A DNA stretch of 32,751 nt. Source: Hyphomicrobiaceae bacterium. Lineage in GTDB: Bacteria > Pseudomonadota > Alphaproteobacteria > Rhizobiales > JAKIUO01. Positions 1 to 8,775 of the stretch are shown here, piece after piece. Each line of letters starts with the position of its first letter. Position 1 is the first letter of the stretch. Both the position numbers and the translations under genes were made by a program. Below the pieces are notes generated by a model that was not told where the DNA came from, searched no databases, and was given only the letters and a program-made list of their open reading frames with translations. The DNA lies in assembly GCA_021647535.1 (NCBI GenBank), contig JAKIUO010000008.1, positions 1 to 32,751 on the forward strand. Reading direction: 5' to 3'.

Positions 1-21
1 AATCATGCCTCCAGGGGACCC

Positions 22-645
22 GTGACGCCGAAATTCGATCCGCGCCTCGAGCAACTCGGCGAGGACAACGCATTCTGGATACTGGGACGGAACGGCAAGG
101 GAGAAGTGGTCCACACGCAGGCCATCCGGATCATGGACATTGGCAATGGCACTCTGGCGGAACACATCCGGGAGGAGTTCCCCGCCTATACGCCACCACT
201 GTGGACGCTGGTCAGTGACATGGCGCAATACCGCCCCGGCCCGGGTTCCAACAGCATTCGCGGCCTCGCCTGCTATCATGGCGACTTCTGGCTCAAGGGT
301 GGCCCGGACGGTTTTCGCGGCCGCGGCATGAACGTTCTCACGTCCCGGCTCGCCATGGCGATCTGCTTCATGAAATGGGATCCGGATTACATCTATGCCT
401 ATATGCATTCGCTCGTGGCCTGCAATGGCATCGCCCCCCGCAGCGGCTTCATGCACATGGAACAGAACAATCTCTTCTGGTCCATTCCGGGATATGACGA
501 GCTCCTCGAAGCCTGGATGGTATGGTCCGGGCGGGAAGACATCCGGCACTTCATTTCGTCCGCTTCGCTGTCTCTCGCCGATCAGCTTGCCACCTCGCGG
601 CCGGCGGAATTCGACAGGAAGAAGAGGCGCCAGGCCGCTGCTTGA
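22..645 (+). CDS. Hypothetical protein, possibly 5'-truncated by the window edge
   Basis: I do not recognise this family. The reading frame stays open to base 1, so the GTG at 22 is only the first plausible start inside the window and the gene may begin upstream. The product (207 aa from the GTG) looks soluble, with no signal peptide or membrane segment. It is rich in aromatic residues and methionine in the middle (around residues 110-150) and has a basic C-terminus (DRKKRRQAAA). The early segment FWILGRNGKGEVVHTQAIRI could suit a GNAT-like beta-strand layout, but no acetyl-CoA motif is clear, so this is only a guess. Codon use (mostly AAG, CTC/CTG, GCG) is more G+C-rich than in most of the window. 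The following 225 bases hold no gene that I can support. Confidence 0.55.
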   Translation: MTPKFDPRLEQLGEDNAFWILGRNGKGEVVHTQAIRIMDIGNGTLAEHIREEFPAYTPPLWTLVSDMAQYRPGPGSNSIRGLACYHGDFWLKGGPDGFRGRGMNVLTSRLAMAICFMKWDPDYIYAYMHSLVACNGIAPRSGFMHMEQNNLFWSIPGYDELLEAWMVWSGREDIRHFISSASLSLADQLATSRPAEFDRKKRRQAAA

Positions 646-870
646 GCGGTTCCGGACCGTCTCCCCACGTCAGGCGCATGCAATGCGGCATGCGGCAGAT
701 CCGACTCTTTCGTGAACCCGACCGGCGATGCCCCGAATGGAGCGGGGATCTTCCACATACGGAAACCATTTGCCGGAATGCGGTTTTACAAAAATTTCAG
801 ATGCAACGCGCGGGATGCTCAGGCACACTGCGCGCAACAGACATACCGTCCCACAGGAAAGCAGGATTCC

Positions 871-2274
871 ATGCATTACAGGACGCTGACCCTCGGCCTT
901 CTGGCGCTGGCCGCAGTGCTTGCGGTCTTTGCCGGCCTGCAGGAGCCGGCAAGAGCCCTCGATCTCAAGGCGAAGGAATACGAGCTGAAAAACGGTCTGA
1001 AGCTGGTCGTCATTCCCGATCACCGGGCTCCGGTGGTGACACACATGGTCTGGTATCATGTCGGTGCCGCCGATGAGCCCCCCGGAAAAGCTGGCGTTGC
1101 TCATTTCCTTGAACATTTGATGTTTAAAGGCACCGACAAAATTGACCCGGGAGAGTTTTCAAAAATCATCGCCCGCAATGGGGGCCAGGACAATGCCTTC
1201 ACCTCGCAGGACGCCACGGTTTACCACCAAAGAGTGGCCAGTGACCGCCTGCCTCTTGTTATGAAGCTTGAAGCTGATCGTATGCGCAATCTCAAGCTTG
1301 ACGACAAAACCGTACTGACAGAACGCGATGTCGTCCTTGAAGAGCGTCGTTCGCGCACCGACAATAGTCCCTCAGCCATTTTGTCCGAACAAATGATGGC
1401 TGCGCTCTATGTCTCCCATCCCTATGGCGCTCCGGTCATCGGCTGGGAACATGAGATCAAAGCGCTCAACCTGAAGGATGCCATGGAATTTTACAGACAG
1501 TTCTATGCCCCTAACAATGCCATTTTGATTGTAGCTGGCGATGTCACCAAAGCGCAGGTTGAAAAACTGGCAAAGGCAACTTACGGCAAAGTCAAACGGG
1601 TGGATGCCGTCAAAATGCAACCACGCCCGCAAGAAGCTCCCCCCGCCGCGCCACGCCGCGTCATCCTCAAGGACAAGCGCGCTGGCAAAGCCAGTTTCAG
1701 CCGTCTTTATCTCGCCCCCAGCTATAATACCGCCAAAGAGGGTGAGGCTGAAGCGATTGATCTGATGATGAAAATTCTGGCCGGTGGCTCCACCAGCCTG
1801 ATGTATAATGACCTTGTCGTTGATGACAAAATCGCCACCAGCGTTGCTGGCTGGTACGAGTCATCCGGGCGCGATTATGGGCGCATCGGCTTTCATGCCC
1901 TTGCCGCTGGCAAACACTCCATTACCGATGTCGAAAAAGCCCTCGACAAAAAAATCGCCAAATTCATCAAGAACGGCCCGACACAAAAACAGCTGGAACG
2001 TGCCAAAAATTCCTATATCGCCGAATATGTCTATGGTGTCGACAGCCAGTCTACGCTGGCACGGCGCTATGGCTGGGCGCTGGTTGTTGGCGGAACTGTC
2101 AAGGATGTCGAAGAATGGCCAAAGCGCCTTGAAAAGGTAACCATCAAAGATATTGCACGCGTCGCCGCCAAATATCTGGTGGAAAAAGCCAGTGTCACCG
2201 GTCTGCTCTTTCCGATTGAAAAGACCAAAGAGGCACATAAAACAACTTCAAAAAAACGGCGCAAAAGAGGTTGA
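871..2274 (+). CDS. M16 (pitrilysin/insulinase-type) zinc peptidase, catalytic subunit
   Basis: Probable periplasmic or membrane-anchored zinc metalloprotease of 467 aa. The ATG at 871 is chosen because it opens directly into a signal sequence (hydrophobic residues about 6-22, then QEPARA as a likely cleavage region). The inverzincin motif HFLEH lies at residues 78-82 with E81 as general base. E158, 76 residues after H82, fits the third zinc ligand of M16 enzymes. An M16 C-terminal domain follows. The C-terminus is lysine/arginine-rich (TSKKRRKRG). It is followed after 59 bases by a second M16 gene without the zinc motif; such catalytic/non-catalytic pairs are common in proteobacteria and usually form heterodimers. 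Base and codon composition seem to change within the first 75 codons (see findings). The natural substrate cannot be told from sequence. Confidence 0.9.
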   Translation: MHYRTLTLGLLALAAVLAVFAGLQEPARALDLKAKEYELKNGLKLVVIPDHRAPVVTHMVWYHVGAADEPPGKAGVAHFLEHLMFKGTDKIDPGEFSKIIARNGGQDNAFTSQDATVYHQRVASDRLPLVMKLEADRMRNLKLDDKTVLTERDVVLEERRSRTDNSPSAILSEQMMAALYVSHPYGAPVIGWEHEIKALNLKDAMEFYRQFYAPNNAILIVAGDVTKAQVEKLAKATYGKVKRVDAVKMQPRPQEAPPAAPRRVILKDKRAGKASFSRLYLAPSYNTAKEGEAEAIDLMMKILAGGSTSLMYNDLVVDDKIATSVAGWYESSGRDYGRIGFHALAAGKHSITDVEKALDKKIAKFIKNGPTQKQLERAKNSYIAEYVYGVDSQSTLARRYGWALVVGGTVKDVEEWPKRLEKVTIKDIARVAAKYLVEKASVTGLLFPIEKTKEAHKTTSKKRRKRG

Positions 2275-2333
2275 GACGTTCGCAACTGAACTCTTTTACC
2301 CTCTAAGTCCTTCACATCAAGGGAGACAATGAC

Positions 2334-3773
2334 GTGATCTCATTATTGCTGGAATGGCGACATGCTAAGAAGCTGGCGCTGTTGTTCCTCACCACATTTT
2401 TCGTTCTAACCGGATTTTATTTCATGAGCTCCAAAAGCAATCTTGTCGTCGCCGAAACCACCGGTTCTGAAGGCCTCACGCTAACGGCATCTGAAGGTTT
2501 GTCTGATAAGAAACCAGCCAGCAAATATGCCGACCGCATCCAGCAGGTGACCAGCCCCAAAGGCATCACCGCCTGGCTCGTGGAGGATCATTCCATTCCC
2601 CTGATGGCGTTGCAATTTGCCTTCAAGGGCGGCTCAACCCAGGACCCCAAAGGGCGCGAAGGCCTTGCCAATTTCCTCACCGCCATGCTGGATGAGGGCG
2701 CGGGCGACATCAAATCGAAGAAATTCCAGGCGATGCTCGACGAAATGGCCATTCGCATTGAATTTGATGCGTCACGCGATGCCTTTGATGGCAATTTTCA
2801 GACGCTGACCCGTAATCGTGACAAGGCCCTGGAACTCATGTATCTGGCCCTTAACAAGCCCCGCTTTGATAAAAAAGCCCTGGAGCGTATGCGCGGGCAA
2901 TTGCTGGCCGGGCTGAAAATTTCGGCCAAAAGCCCTAGCAAAATCGCTTCCAAGGCCTGGTTTGAAGCCGCTTATGGCGATCACCCTTATGCGCGCCCCG
3001 TCAAAGGAACGCAAAAATCCGTTAAAAGCATAACGTCCAAAGACCTTGAAACTTATCGCCGCAAGGTTTTTGCCCGCGACACTCTTAAAATCGGCGTTGT
3101 TGGCGACATAACGGCCGATGAGCTGGCAATTGCCCTCGACAAATTATTCGGCGATCTGCCAGAAAAATCTGACCTTGTTGCCGTACCCGAAGTTGCCGAA
3201 CTTGGCAAACCGGTGCGCCGCATCATTAATATGGACAATCCCCAGTCTGTTGCTCAATTTGGCCATCAGGGCATCAAGCGCGAAGATGATGATTTCATCC
3301 CCGCCTATGTGCTCAACTATATATTGGGCGGTGGTGGCTTTTCCTCTCGCCTGATGGAAGAAGTGCGCGAAAAACGCGGCCTCGCCTATTCCGTTTACAG
3401 CTATCTCTATCCGCTGGACCACGGGGCCATATTCATGGGCGGCGTGGCCACCAAGAACGAAAAGCTGGATAAATCACTGGAAGTCATCACCGATGAGCTC
3501 AAACGCCTGTCGGAAAACGGCCCCAGTGAAGAGGAGCTTAAAAACGCCAAGCTTTATCTCACCGGTTCCTATCCCTTGCGCTTTGACACCAGCTCAAAAA
3601 TTGCCAGTCAGCTCTTATGGATACAGATGGATGATCTGGGCATTGACTATATTGATACACGCAACAAAAAAGTGCAGGACGTCACTCTGAAACAGATCAA
3701 GTCCGTCGCCAAACGCCTGATCCAGCCAGACCGTCTGATTATCACCATTGTCGGCAACCCAAAATCGGGTTGA
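2334..3773 (+). CDS. M16 family peptidase-like protein, non-catalytic partner
   Basis: M16-fold protein of 479 aa starting at GTG 2334, with GGGAG eight bases upstream. An ATG at 2329 in another frame stops at once. A membrane segment at about residues 13-31 precedes the first M16 domain. At the place of the zinc motif the protein reads GREGLANFLTAMLDEGAG, so HxxEH is absent and it should not bind zinc. The second domain carries the conserved EVREKRGLAYSVYSY stretch with the Arg/Tyr region that helps substrate binding in the non-catalytic subunit of M16B heterodimers. The upstream gene supplies the catalytic subunit, so the two probably form one envelope protease. The following 157 bases up to pgi contain no further gene. 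Confidence 0.88.
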   Translation: MISLLLEWRHAKKLALLFLTTFFVLTGFYFMSSKSNLVVAETTGSEGLTLTASEGLSDKKPASKYADRIQQVTSPKGITAWLVEDHSIPLMALQFAFKGGSTQDPKGREGLANFLTAMLDEGAGDIKSKKFQAMLDEMAIRIEFDASRDAFDGNFQTLTRNRDKALELMYLALNKPRFDKKALERMRGQLLAGLKISAKSPSKIASKAWFEAAYGDHPYARPVKGTQKSVKSITSKDLETYRRKVFARDTLKIGVVGDITADELAIALDKLFGDLPEKSDLVAVPEVAELGKPVRRIINMDNPQSVAQFGHQGIKREDDDFIPAYVLNYILGGGGFSSRLMEEVREKRGLAYSVYSYLYPLDHGAIFMGGVATKNEKLDKSLEVITDELKRLSENGPSEEELKNAKLYLTGSYPLRFDTSSKIASQLLWIQMDDLGIDYIDTRNKKVQDVTLKQIKSVAKRLIQPDRLIITIVGNPKSG

Positions 3774-3930
3774 GTACCCTTCCGCCCCCCAAAAGACCTT
3801 ATGTGCACCCTATTGATTTTGTTGAGCCCTGCATTAGAGATTGTTCATCAACCCCAAATCAGGCATTGTCCAAACAAATTAAACGAGTACGCTGCATTTA
3901 TATTTTGGCGGTTGGTTGAGGGGCCTACAG

Positions 3931-5274
3931 ATGATAGAACTTTCCACGCAATTTTATAGCCAATCCATCAAGGGAAGCATGGATTTTGCCATTGGTGATG
4001 CCGGGATAAAACACACCTCACTGGAAAACAATGTTCAACGCCTGTCGCCTTGCCTGAAAAAAATGCAGGCGGCTTACGAAGATAAAAGCCTGCCCTTATT
4101 GCGCGTTCCAGAAGATAATGCTGATCTGGTTGAGGCCAGCGTCGCGCTTGATGCCCTATCGAAAGATGCCACAACCATTATTTTCTTTGGCACGGGTGGC
4201 TCTGGGCTTGGCGGGCGTATGCTGGCGCAATATTCTTCCGCCTACAGCCATGCCGAAGATAGCTCGCTCAATAGCCACCCCGAAGTGCGCTTTTGCGATA
4301 ATCTTGATGGCAGAACGCTCGATGCCATGTTTAAAGATCTCGACCTTGCCAAAACACGCTTTGTGATCATTTCCAAAAGTGGTGGCACGCCTGAAACCCT
4401 GGTGCAAGGTCTGACCGCCTTGCAACTTGTCATTGATGCTGGCCTTGCAAAACAGATCCCCAACATGTTTCTCGGGCTCACCGAACCTCGGCAAAAAGGC
4501 GTCGAAAATGGCCTGCGTGATGTCTGTGATCACTATAATATCCCAACCCTTGAGCACCATGCGGGCGTAGGCGGACGCTATAGTGTTCTCACCAATGTCG
4601 GCATGTTACCAGCTATGGCCATCGGCCTTGATACAACGGCCATCCGCAAGGGGGCCTTTCACATGGTGCAGATGATGCTGTCCTGCCGACACCCCTCCAG
4701 CTTTGCGCCAGCCGTTGGGGCCGCACTTGACGTGACGCTTGATCAGCAAAAAAACATCCGCAATCTGGTGCTCATGTCCTATAGCGACCAGCTGGGCCAG
4801 TTCGGAGCCTGGTACGCGCAACTATGGGCAGAAAGCCTTGGAAAAAAAGGGGTGGGCTCCACGCCGATTGCCGCGCTTGGCCCGGTCGATCAACATTCCC
4901 AACTGCAACTCTATCTTGATGGCCCGCATGATCACATGATCACCTTGTTGCGCCTTGATAATAAAGGCGTTGGTCCCCGTCTGCCCAAAAAACTGGCCAA
5001 ACTCGCCGGGCTTGAGATGCTTGGCGGACAAACCGCTGGTGATCTGGTCGAAGCCGAGCAAAAAGCCATTGGCGAGGCGCTCTTCAAATCCTGCCGCCCG
5101 ACCCGCACCATAGACATTCCCATGCTTGACGAACGAACTCTTGGGGCGCTTATCATGCATTTCATGATGGAAACCATATTCGCTGCCGAACTCTATGAGA
5201 TTAATCCCTTTGACCAGCCTGCCGTTGAAATGGGCAAAGTGCTGACCCGCGAATATCTTTCACAGAGGGATTAA
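3931..5274 (+). CDS. pgi: Glucose-6-phosphate isomerase
   Basis: Interconverts glucose 6-phosphate and fructose 6-phosphate in the cytoplasm. The product is 447 aa from ATG 3931, which has GAGGGG seven bases upstream; a TTG five codons earlier is less likely because it overlaps that ribosome site. Recognisable segments are FFGTGGSGLGGRML (phosphosugar SIS fold), ISKSGGTPET, and the C-terminal YEINPFDQPAVEMGK typical of the family. The length fits the shorter bacterial and alphaproteobacterial Pgi forms. It is followed by mutL after 5 bases, so the two are probably co-transcribed. Fructose 6-phosphate also links it to the PPi-phosphofructokinase and transketolase encoded further along the window. 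Confidence 0.93.
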   Translation: MIELSTQFYSQSIKGSMDFAIGDAGIKHTSLENNVQRLSPCLKKMQAAYEDKSLPLLRVPEDNADLVEASVALDALSKDATTIIFFGTGGSGLGGRMLAQYSSAYSHAEDSSLNSHPEVRFCDNLDGRTLDAMFKDLDLAKTRFVIISKSGGTPETLVQGLTALQLVIDAGLAKQIPNMFLGLTEPRQKGVENGLRDVCDHYNIPTLEHHAGVGGRYSVLTNVGMLPAMAIGLDTTAIRKGAFHMVQMMLSCRHPSSFAPAVGAALDVTLDQQKNIRNLVLMSYSDQLGQFGAWYAQLWAESLGKKGVGSTPIAALGPVDQHSQLQLYLDGPHDHMITLLRLDNKGVGPRLPKKLAKLAGLEMLGGQTAGDLVEAEQKAIGEALFKSCRPTRTIDIPMLDERTLGALIMHFMMETIFAAELYEINPFDQPAVEMGKVLTREYLSQRD

Positions 5275-5279
5275 AAAAT

Positions 5280-7103
5280 ATGAGCGTGCGCCAGCTTCCC
5301 CCGGACATGATCAACCGCATCGCGGCGGGAGAGGTCATTGAGCGCCCGGCCAGCGTCATCAAGGAGCTGGTGGAAAACGCCATTGATGCCGGGGCCAAAA
5401 GCCTGGAGATCATTGCCCGCGATGGCGGCCTGTCGCTGATCCGCGTCACGGATGACGGCATGGGCATGGATGAACATGATCTCGCTTTATGCGTCGAACG
5501 TCACGCCACTTCAAAACTGCAAGGCACCGATCTGCTAGCCATTCACACGCTGGGCTTTCGCGGTGAAGCTCTGCCCTCTATTGGCTCGGTGGCCCGCCTG
5601 AAAATCACCAGCCGCCCGGCTCTCCCCGCAAAGGCTCCCGCCCTTGAAATCGAGGTCAATGGCGGCTTGAAAGCTGGCCCGCGCCCCGCCGCTCTCAACC
5701 GTGGCACACGGGTCGAAGTGCGCGATCTGTTTTTTGCAACACCTGCCCGCCTCAAATTCATGAAGTCCGAACGCTCGGAAAACATGGCGATCAATGATGT
5801 CATCAAGCGTCTGTCCATGGCCCACCCGCAAGTGGCCTTTTCGCTGACCGTTGGCGAACGCGCCTCTTTGCGTTTGCCAAGCGTCATGGAAGGCGACAGT
5901 GCCGGTGTTCTGGCGCGGCTCGGCCGCCTCATGGGCAAGGAGTTCATGCAAGATGCCATGACCATCAGCTCACTTCGCGAAGATCTTGAACTCTCTGGCT
6001 TTGCCGGATTGCCGACCCTTAATCGCGCCAATGCCATGATGCAGTTTTTGTTCGTCAATGGCAGACCGGTGCGCGATCGCTTACTGGCCGGTGCGGTGCG
6101 CGCTGCCTATGGTGATTTTTTGCCGCATGGCCGCCACCCGCTGCTGGCGCTTTTTCTCAAATTGCCGACCAGCGAGGTCGATGTCAATGTCCATCCGGCC
6201 AAAACAGAAGTGCGCTTTGTAGATGCCGGTCGAGTGCGCGGGCTGATTATCGGGGCGCTGCGGGCCTCATTGGCAGAGGCCGGACATTTATCCAGTTCGG
6301 CAGGCGGCGGAGCCAGTCTCAACCATTTTCATCAGGGCGGCGTCCCCCGTGCGGCATCCGGTTTGATCCCGCCGCGCACTTATGCCCCGCAATTTGCCAC
6401 CCATATGTCGGACACCGGGCAGGCACCGCTGAATATGAGCCCGCATATCGCAGAGGATAATCTGACTGCCCCAAGTGTCGATAGCAGCGCCAATGCCATT
6501 CCGCTTGACCCCAGCCTCACCCGCTTTCCGCTTGGTGCGGCGCGCGCCCAATTGCACGAAAACTACATCCTCACCCAGACACAAGACAGCATCATCATTG
6601 TCGATCAACACGCTGCCCATGAGCGCATTGTCTATGAGCGCATGAAAAAGGGTCTGGATGAAAATAATATCGCCCGGCAAGGCCTGCTCATTCCCGAAGT
6701 TGTCGAGCTTGACCCGGACCGCGCCGCTCTGCTGGCCGACAAAGCGGATGACTTCGCCCGGCTCGGCCTTTATCTGGAGCTATTTGGCGAAGGGGCTGTT
6801 GTGGTGCGCGAAACACCAGCTTTGCTCGGCCAATGTGACATTAAAGGTCTGGTAACGGATCTGGCTGACAATCTGGCCAATAGCGGGGAAGCCTTTGATC
6901 TGCGCGAACAGCTCGAAGCCGTCTGCTCAACCATGGCCTGTCATGGGTCGGTGCGCTCCGGGCGACGTCTCAAACCCGAAGAAATGAACGCCCTGTTGCG
7001 CGAAATGGAACAAACACCAGGGGCCGGACAATGCAATCACGGTCGACCCTCCTATGTGGAGCTGCATCTAAGCGACATCGAAAAACTATTTGAACGGCGC
7101 TAG
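5280..7103 (+). CDS. mutL: DNA mismatch repair protein MutL, with endonuclease motif
   Basis: Mismatch repair ATPase that couples MutS to strand incision; 607 aa. The N-terminal GHKL ATPase shows E29 and N33 in KELVENAIDAGA, DDGMGMD at 58-64, HATSKL near 75-80 and GFRGEAL at 92-98. A variable, Pro/Ser-rich linker spans roughly residues 335-415. The C-terminal domain starts near DQHAAHERIVYE (from D442), which matches the DQHA(x)2E(x)4E metal-binding endonuclease motif. The later ACHGSVR-like and QCNHGRP motifs complete the nuclease site. The protein therefore belongs to the nicking type rather than the E. coli MutL/MutH type. Start ATG 5280 has AGAGGGA upstream and lies 5 bases after pgi. Confidence 0.96.
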   Translation: MSVRQLPPDMINRIAAGEVIERPASVIKELVENAIDAGAKSLEIIARDGGLSLIRVTDDGMGMDEHDLALCVERHATSKLQGTDLLAIHTLGFRGEALPSIGSVARLKITSRPALPAKAPALEIEVNGGLKAGPRPAALNRGTRVEVRDLFFATPARLKFMKSERSENMAINDVIKRLSMAHPQVAFSLTVGERASLRLPSVMEGDSAGVLARLGRLMGKEFMQDAMTISSLREDLELSGFAGLPTLNRANAMMQFLFVNGRPVRDRLLAGAVRAAYGDFLPHGRHPLLALFLKLPTSEVDVNVHPAKTEVRFVDAGRVRGLIIGALRASLAEAGHLSSSAGGGASLNHFHQGGVPRAASGLIPPRTYAPQFATHMSDTGQAPLNMSPHIAEDNLTAPSVDSSANAIPLDPSLTRFPLGAARAQLHENYILTQTQDSIIIVDQHAAHERIVYERMKKGLDENNIARQGLLIPEVVELDPDRAALLADKADDFARLGLYLELFGEGAVVVRETPALLGQCDIKGLVTDLADNLANSGEAFDLREQLEAVCSTMACHGSVRSGRRLKPEEMNALLREMEQTPGAGQCNHGRPSYVELHLSDIEKLFERR

Positions 7104-7140
7104 GGCGTATCCCGTCGAACACGGAGAAGGACCCGAACCC

Positions 7141-7575
7141 ATGAAGAGTGTCATCAAACCGTTCATCAGTTTTTTTCTCATCACCTGCGGGCTGATACTA
7201 CTCTATAGCTGGGTTTTTGGCCCCATCGAAGGATTTAACGACATGAAGATTTTCATAAAACTGTTCATCATTGCGATCATCGCGCTCGGACTGACCATGC
7301 TCTACAGCACGATCATGACCCCGATTGAAGTCCTCGAAGAAGCGCGCACCAAGGTCAAAAGCAAATATAGTGAAAAGATCGTTTCAGCCCCGATGCGCCG
7401 CGTCAAACAAGGGTTTCGTGAGTTCTGGCAGGTCAAGGTGCCGGGCGGCGGCTGGTATGAATGCCGCAATAGCGATTGCCCGGAAACCCTGCGCGTTGAG
7501 CATGTTGATCACGCCTTTACGCGCCTGCAAGAAAGCGAACCCGGCACCATCAGCCCCTATAACGAAGAAAGATGA
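7141..7575 (+). CDS. Small membrane protein with two transmembrane segments, unknown function
   Basis: I do not recognise the family. The 144-aa product starts at ATG 7141, preceded by GGAGAAGG ten bases upstream; the open frame extends back into mutL but has no better start. Two hydrophobic helices lie at about residues 8-27 and 36-56, separated by a short polar loop. A soluble C-terminal part of about 85 residues follows, with basic residues, a GGGWYECRNSDCPETLRVEH segment and two cysteines seven residues apart that might form a disulfide or bind metal. The gene follows mutL by 37 bases on the same strand. Its last 26 bases overlap the end of convergent rsmD. Confidence 0.7.
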   Translation: MKSVIKPFISFFLITCGLILLYSWVFGPIEGFNDMKIFIKLFIIAIIALGLTMLYSTIMTPIEVLEEARTKVKSKYSEKIVSAPMRRVKQGFREFWQVKVPGGGWYECRNSDCPETLRVEHVDHAFTRLQESEPGTISPYNEER

Positions 7576-8110
7576 TTTTGGTGCCGCCATATATCCGTTC
7601 ATCGAGCGGTGCCAAGGCTTCCGGCAACACCAGTTCTGCCTTGGCCTCTTCTTCAATGACACAGATGGCCCCCTGTTGCAGCCAGCCGCCAGCAAGCACC
7701 TCGGACAGCGCCTTTTCGGCCAGCTCCTTGCCATAGGGAGGGTCGAGAAAAAGCAGGCCAAACGGCCCCATATTTTTGGCCGGGCCAAGCTTTGTGGCAT
7801 CGCGGCGAAACAGGCGAGCACGCCCTTCAAGCCCCAGCGCCTCAATGTTTTCGCGCTGCACACCGCGTGCTACGGCATCATTGTCAACCAGCAAAGCAGA
7901 GGCCGCGCCGCGTGACAATGCCTCAAAGGCCAGCGCCCCACTGCCCGCAAACAGATCAAGCACGCGCACCTCTTCAAGAGTGAACCCCTCAAAAGAATGG
8001 GCCAGCATATTAAACAGGCTCTCGCGCACACGGTCAGAAGTGGGCCGCGTTGTGCTACCCTTGGGCGCAACCAGATGCGTCCCTTTAAAAGCACCGCCAA
8101 CAATTCTCAT
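7550..8110 (-). CDS. rsmD: 16S rRNA (guanine(966)-N(2))-methyltransferase RsmD
   Basis: SAM-dependent methylation of G966 in 16S rRNA. The 186-aa product has the family N-terminus MRIVGGAFKGTHLVAPKG, then RPTSDRVRESLFNML, SAM motif I DLFAGSGALAFEALSRGA and the N-methyltransferase catalytic motif LDPPYGK. Length is normal for RsmD. Its ATG overlaps the stop of the upstream class II aldolase gene by 4 bases, so it is the last gene of a three-gene leftward unit. Its 3' end overlaps the convergent small membrane protein gene by 26 bases. Confidence 0.94.
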   Translation of the reverse strand: MRIVGGAFKGTHLVAPKGSTTRPTSDRVRESLFNMLAHSFEGFTLEEVRVLDLFAGSGALAFEALSRGAASALLVDNDAVARGVQRENIEALGLEGRARLFRRDATKLGPAKNMGPFGLLFLDPPYGKELAEKALSEVLAGGWLQQGAICVIEEEAKAELVLPEALAPLDERIYGGTKIIFLRYRG

Positions 8111-8775
8111 ATTTTCACCTGCCTGCCATAGGTTTTAAAACGCTCAATCACTTCATCCATCTGCTGGTCTGACAGTAATTGTGTGCCGCCCAGCCCCAGA
8201 ACCAGGACATATTGCGCCGCCAGTTCTTCGACCTCGCGCGCCAGATCCAGCGCTTTGCTGACATCACTGCCAAACGCCACCAAGCCATGATGCTCCATCA
8301 AGGTGGCTTTATAACCAGCCAGCGCGGCAACCACATGATCGCTCAGTTCCTGCGTCCCAAACATCGCATAAGGCGCGATGGGAATTTTTTTACCCCCGGC
8401 AGCCGCCACCATATAATGAAAGGCCGGGATCTCGCGATACTCGCAGGCCAGCGCTGTGGCATGACGCGAATGACAATGCACAATGCCGCTAGCCTCGGAG
8501 AAATTCACATATATATCATGGTGAAACCGCCACTCGCTAGAGGGCTCCAAACTGTTGTGTTGCGCCTTTCCCTGCCCATCCACAAAGACGATTTCGTCCT
8601 CTTGCAACTGCTCATATGCAAGGCCAGACGGCGTAATCAGAAAACCGTTTCCAAAACGCGCTGATACATTACCCGAGCGCCCCGGCGACAGGCCGGATCG
8701 GCTCATTTCCAGCGCCACCTCAATAATCTGGCGGCGCAGTAATTGTTCATCTCTCACGGTATTTTCCTTCTTCAC
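8107..8775 (-). CDS. Class II aldolase/adducin family protein (fuculose-phosphate aldolase-like)
   Basis: Zinc-dependent aldolase fold, 222 aa. Sequence markers are GRSGNVSAR near residues 31-39, ITPSGLAYE, the zinc pair in HCHSRHATALA, and the third histidine region MEHHGLVAFG. The family includes L-fuculose-, L-rhamnulose- and methylthioribulose-phosphate enzymes, and the substrate cannot be settled here. A sugar-phosphate aldolase acting on dihydroxyacetone phosphate products is the default. The start is GTG 8775, supported by AGGAG six bases upstream. That GTG overlaps the TGA of the upstream ELM1-family gene (GTGA), and the 3' end overlaps the rsmD start. These overlaps imply translational coupling. 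Confidence 0.87.
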   Translation of the reverse strand: MKKENTVRDEQLLRRQIIEVALEMSRSGLSPGRSGNVSARFGNGFLITPSGLAYEQLQEDEIVFVDGQGKAQHNSLEPSSEWRFHHDIYVNFSEASGIVHCHSRHATALACEYREIPAFHYMVAAAGGKKIPIAPYAMFGTQELSDHVVAALAGYKATLMEHHGLVAFGSDVSKALDLAREVEELAAQYVLVLGLGGTQLLSDQQMDEVIERFKTYGRQVKI

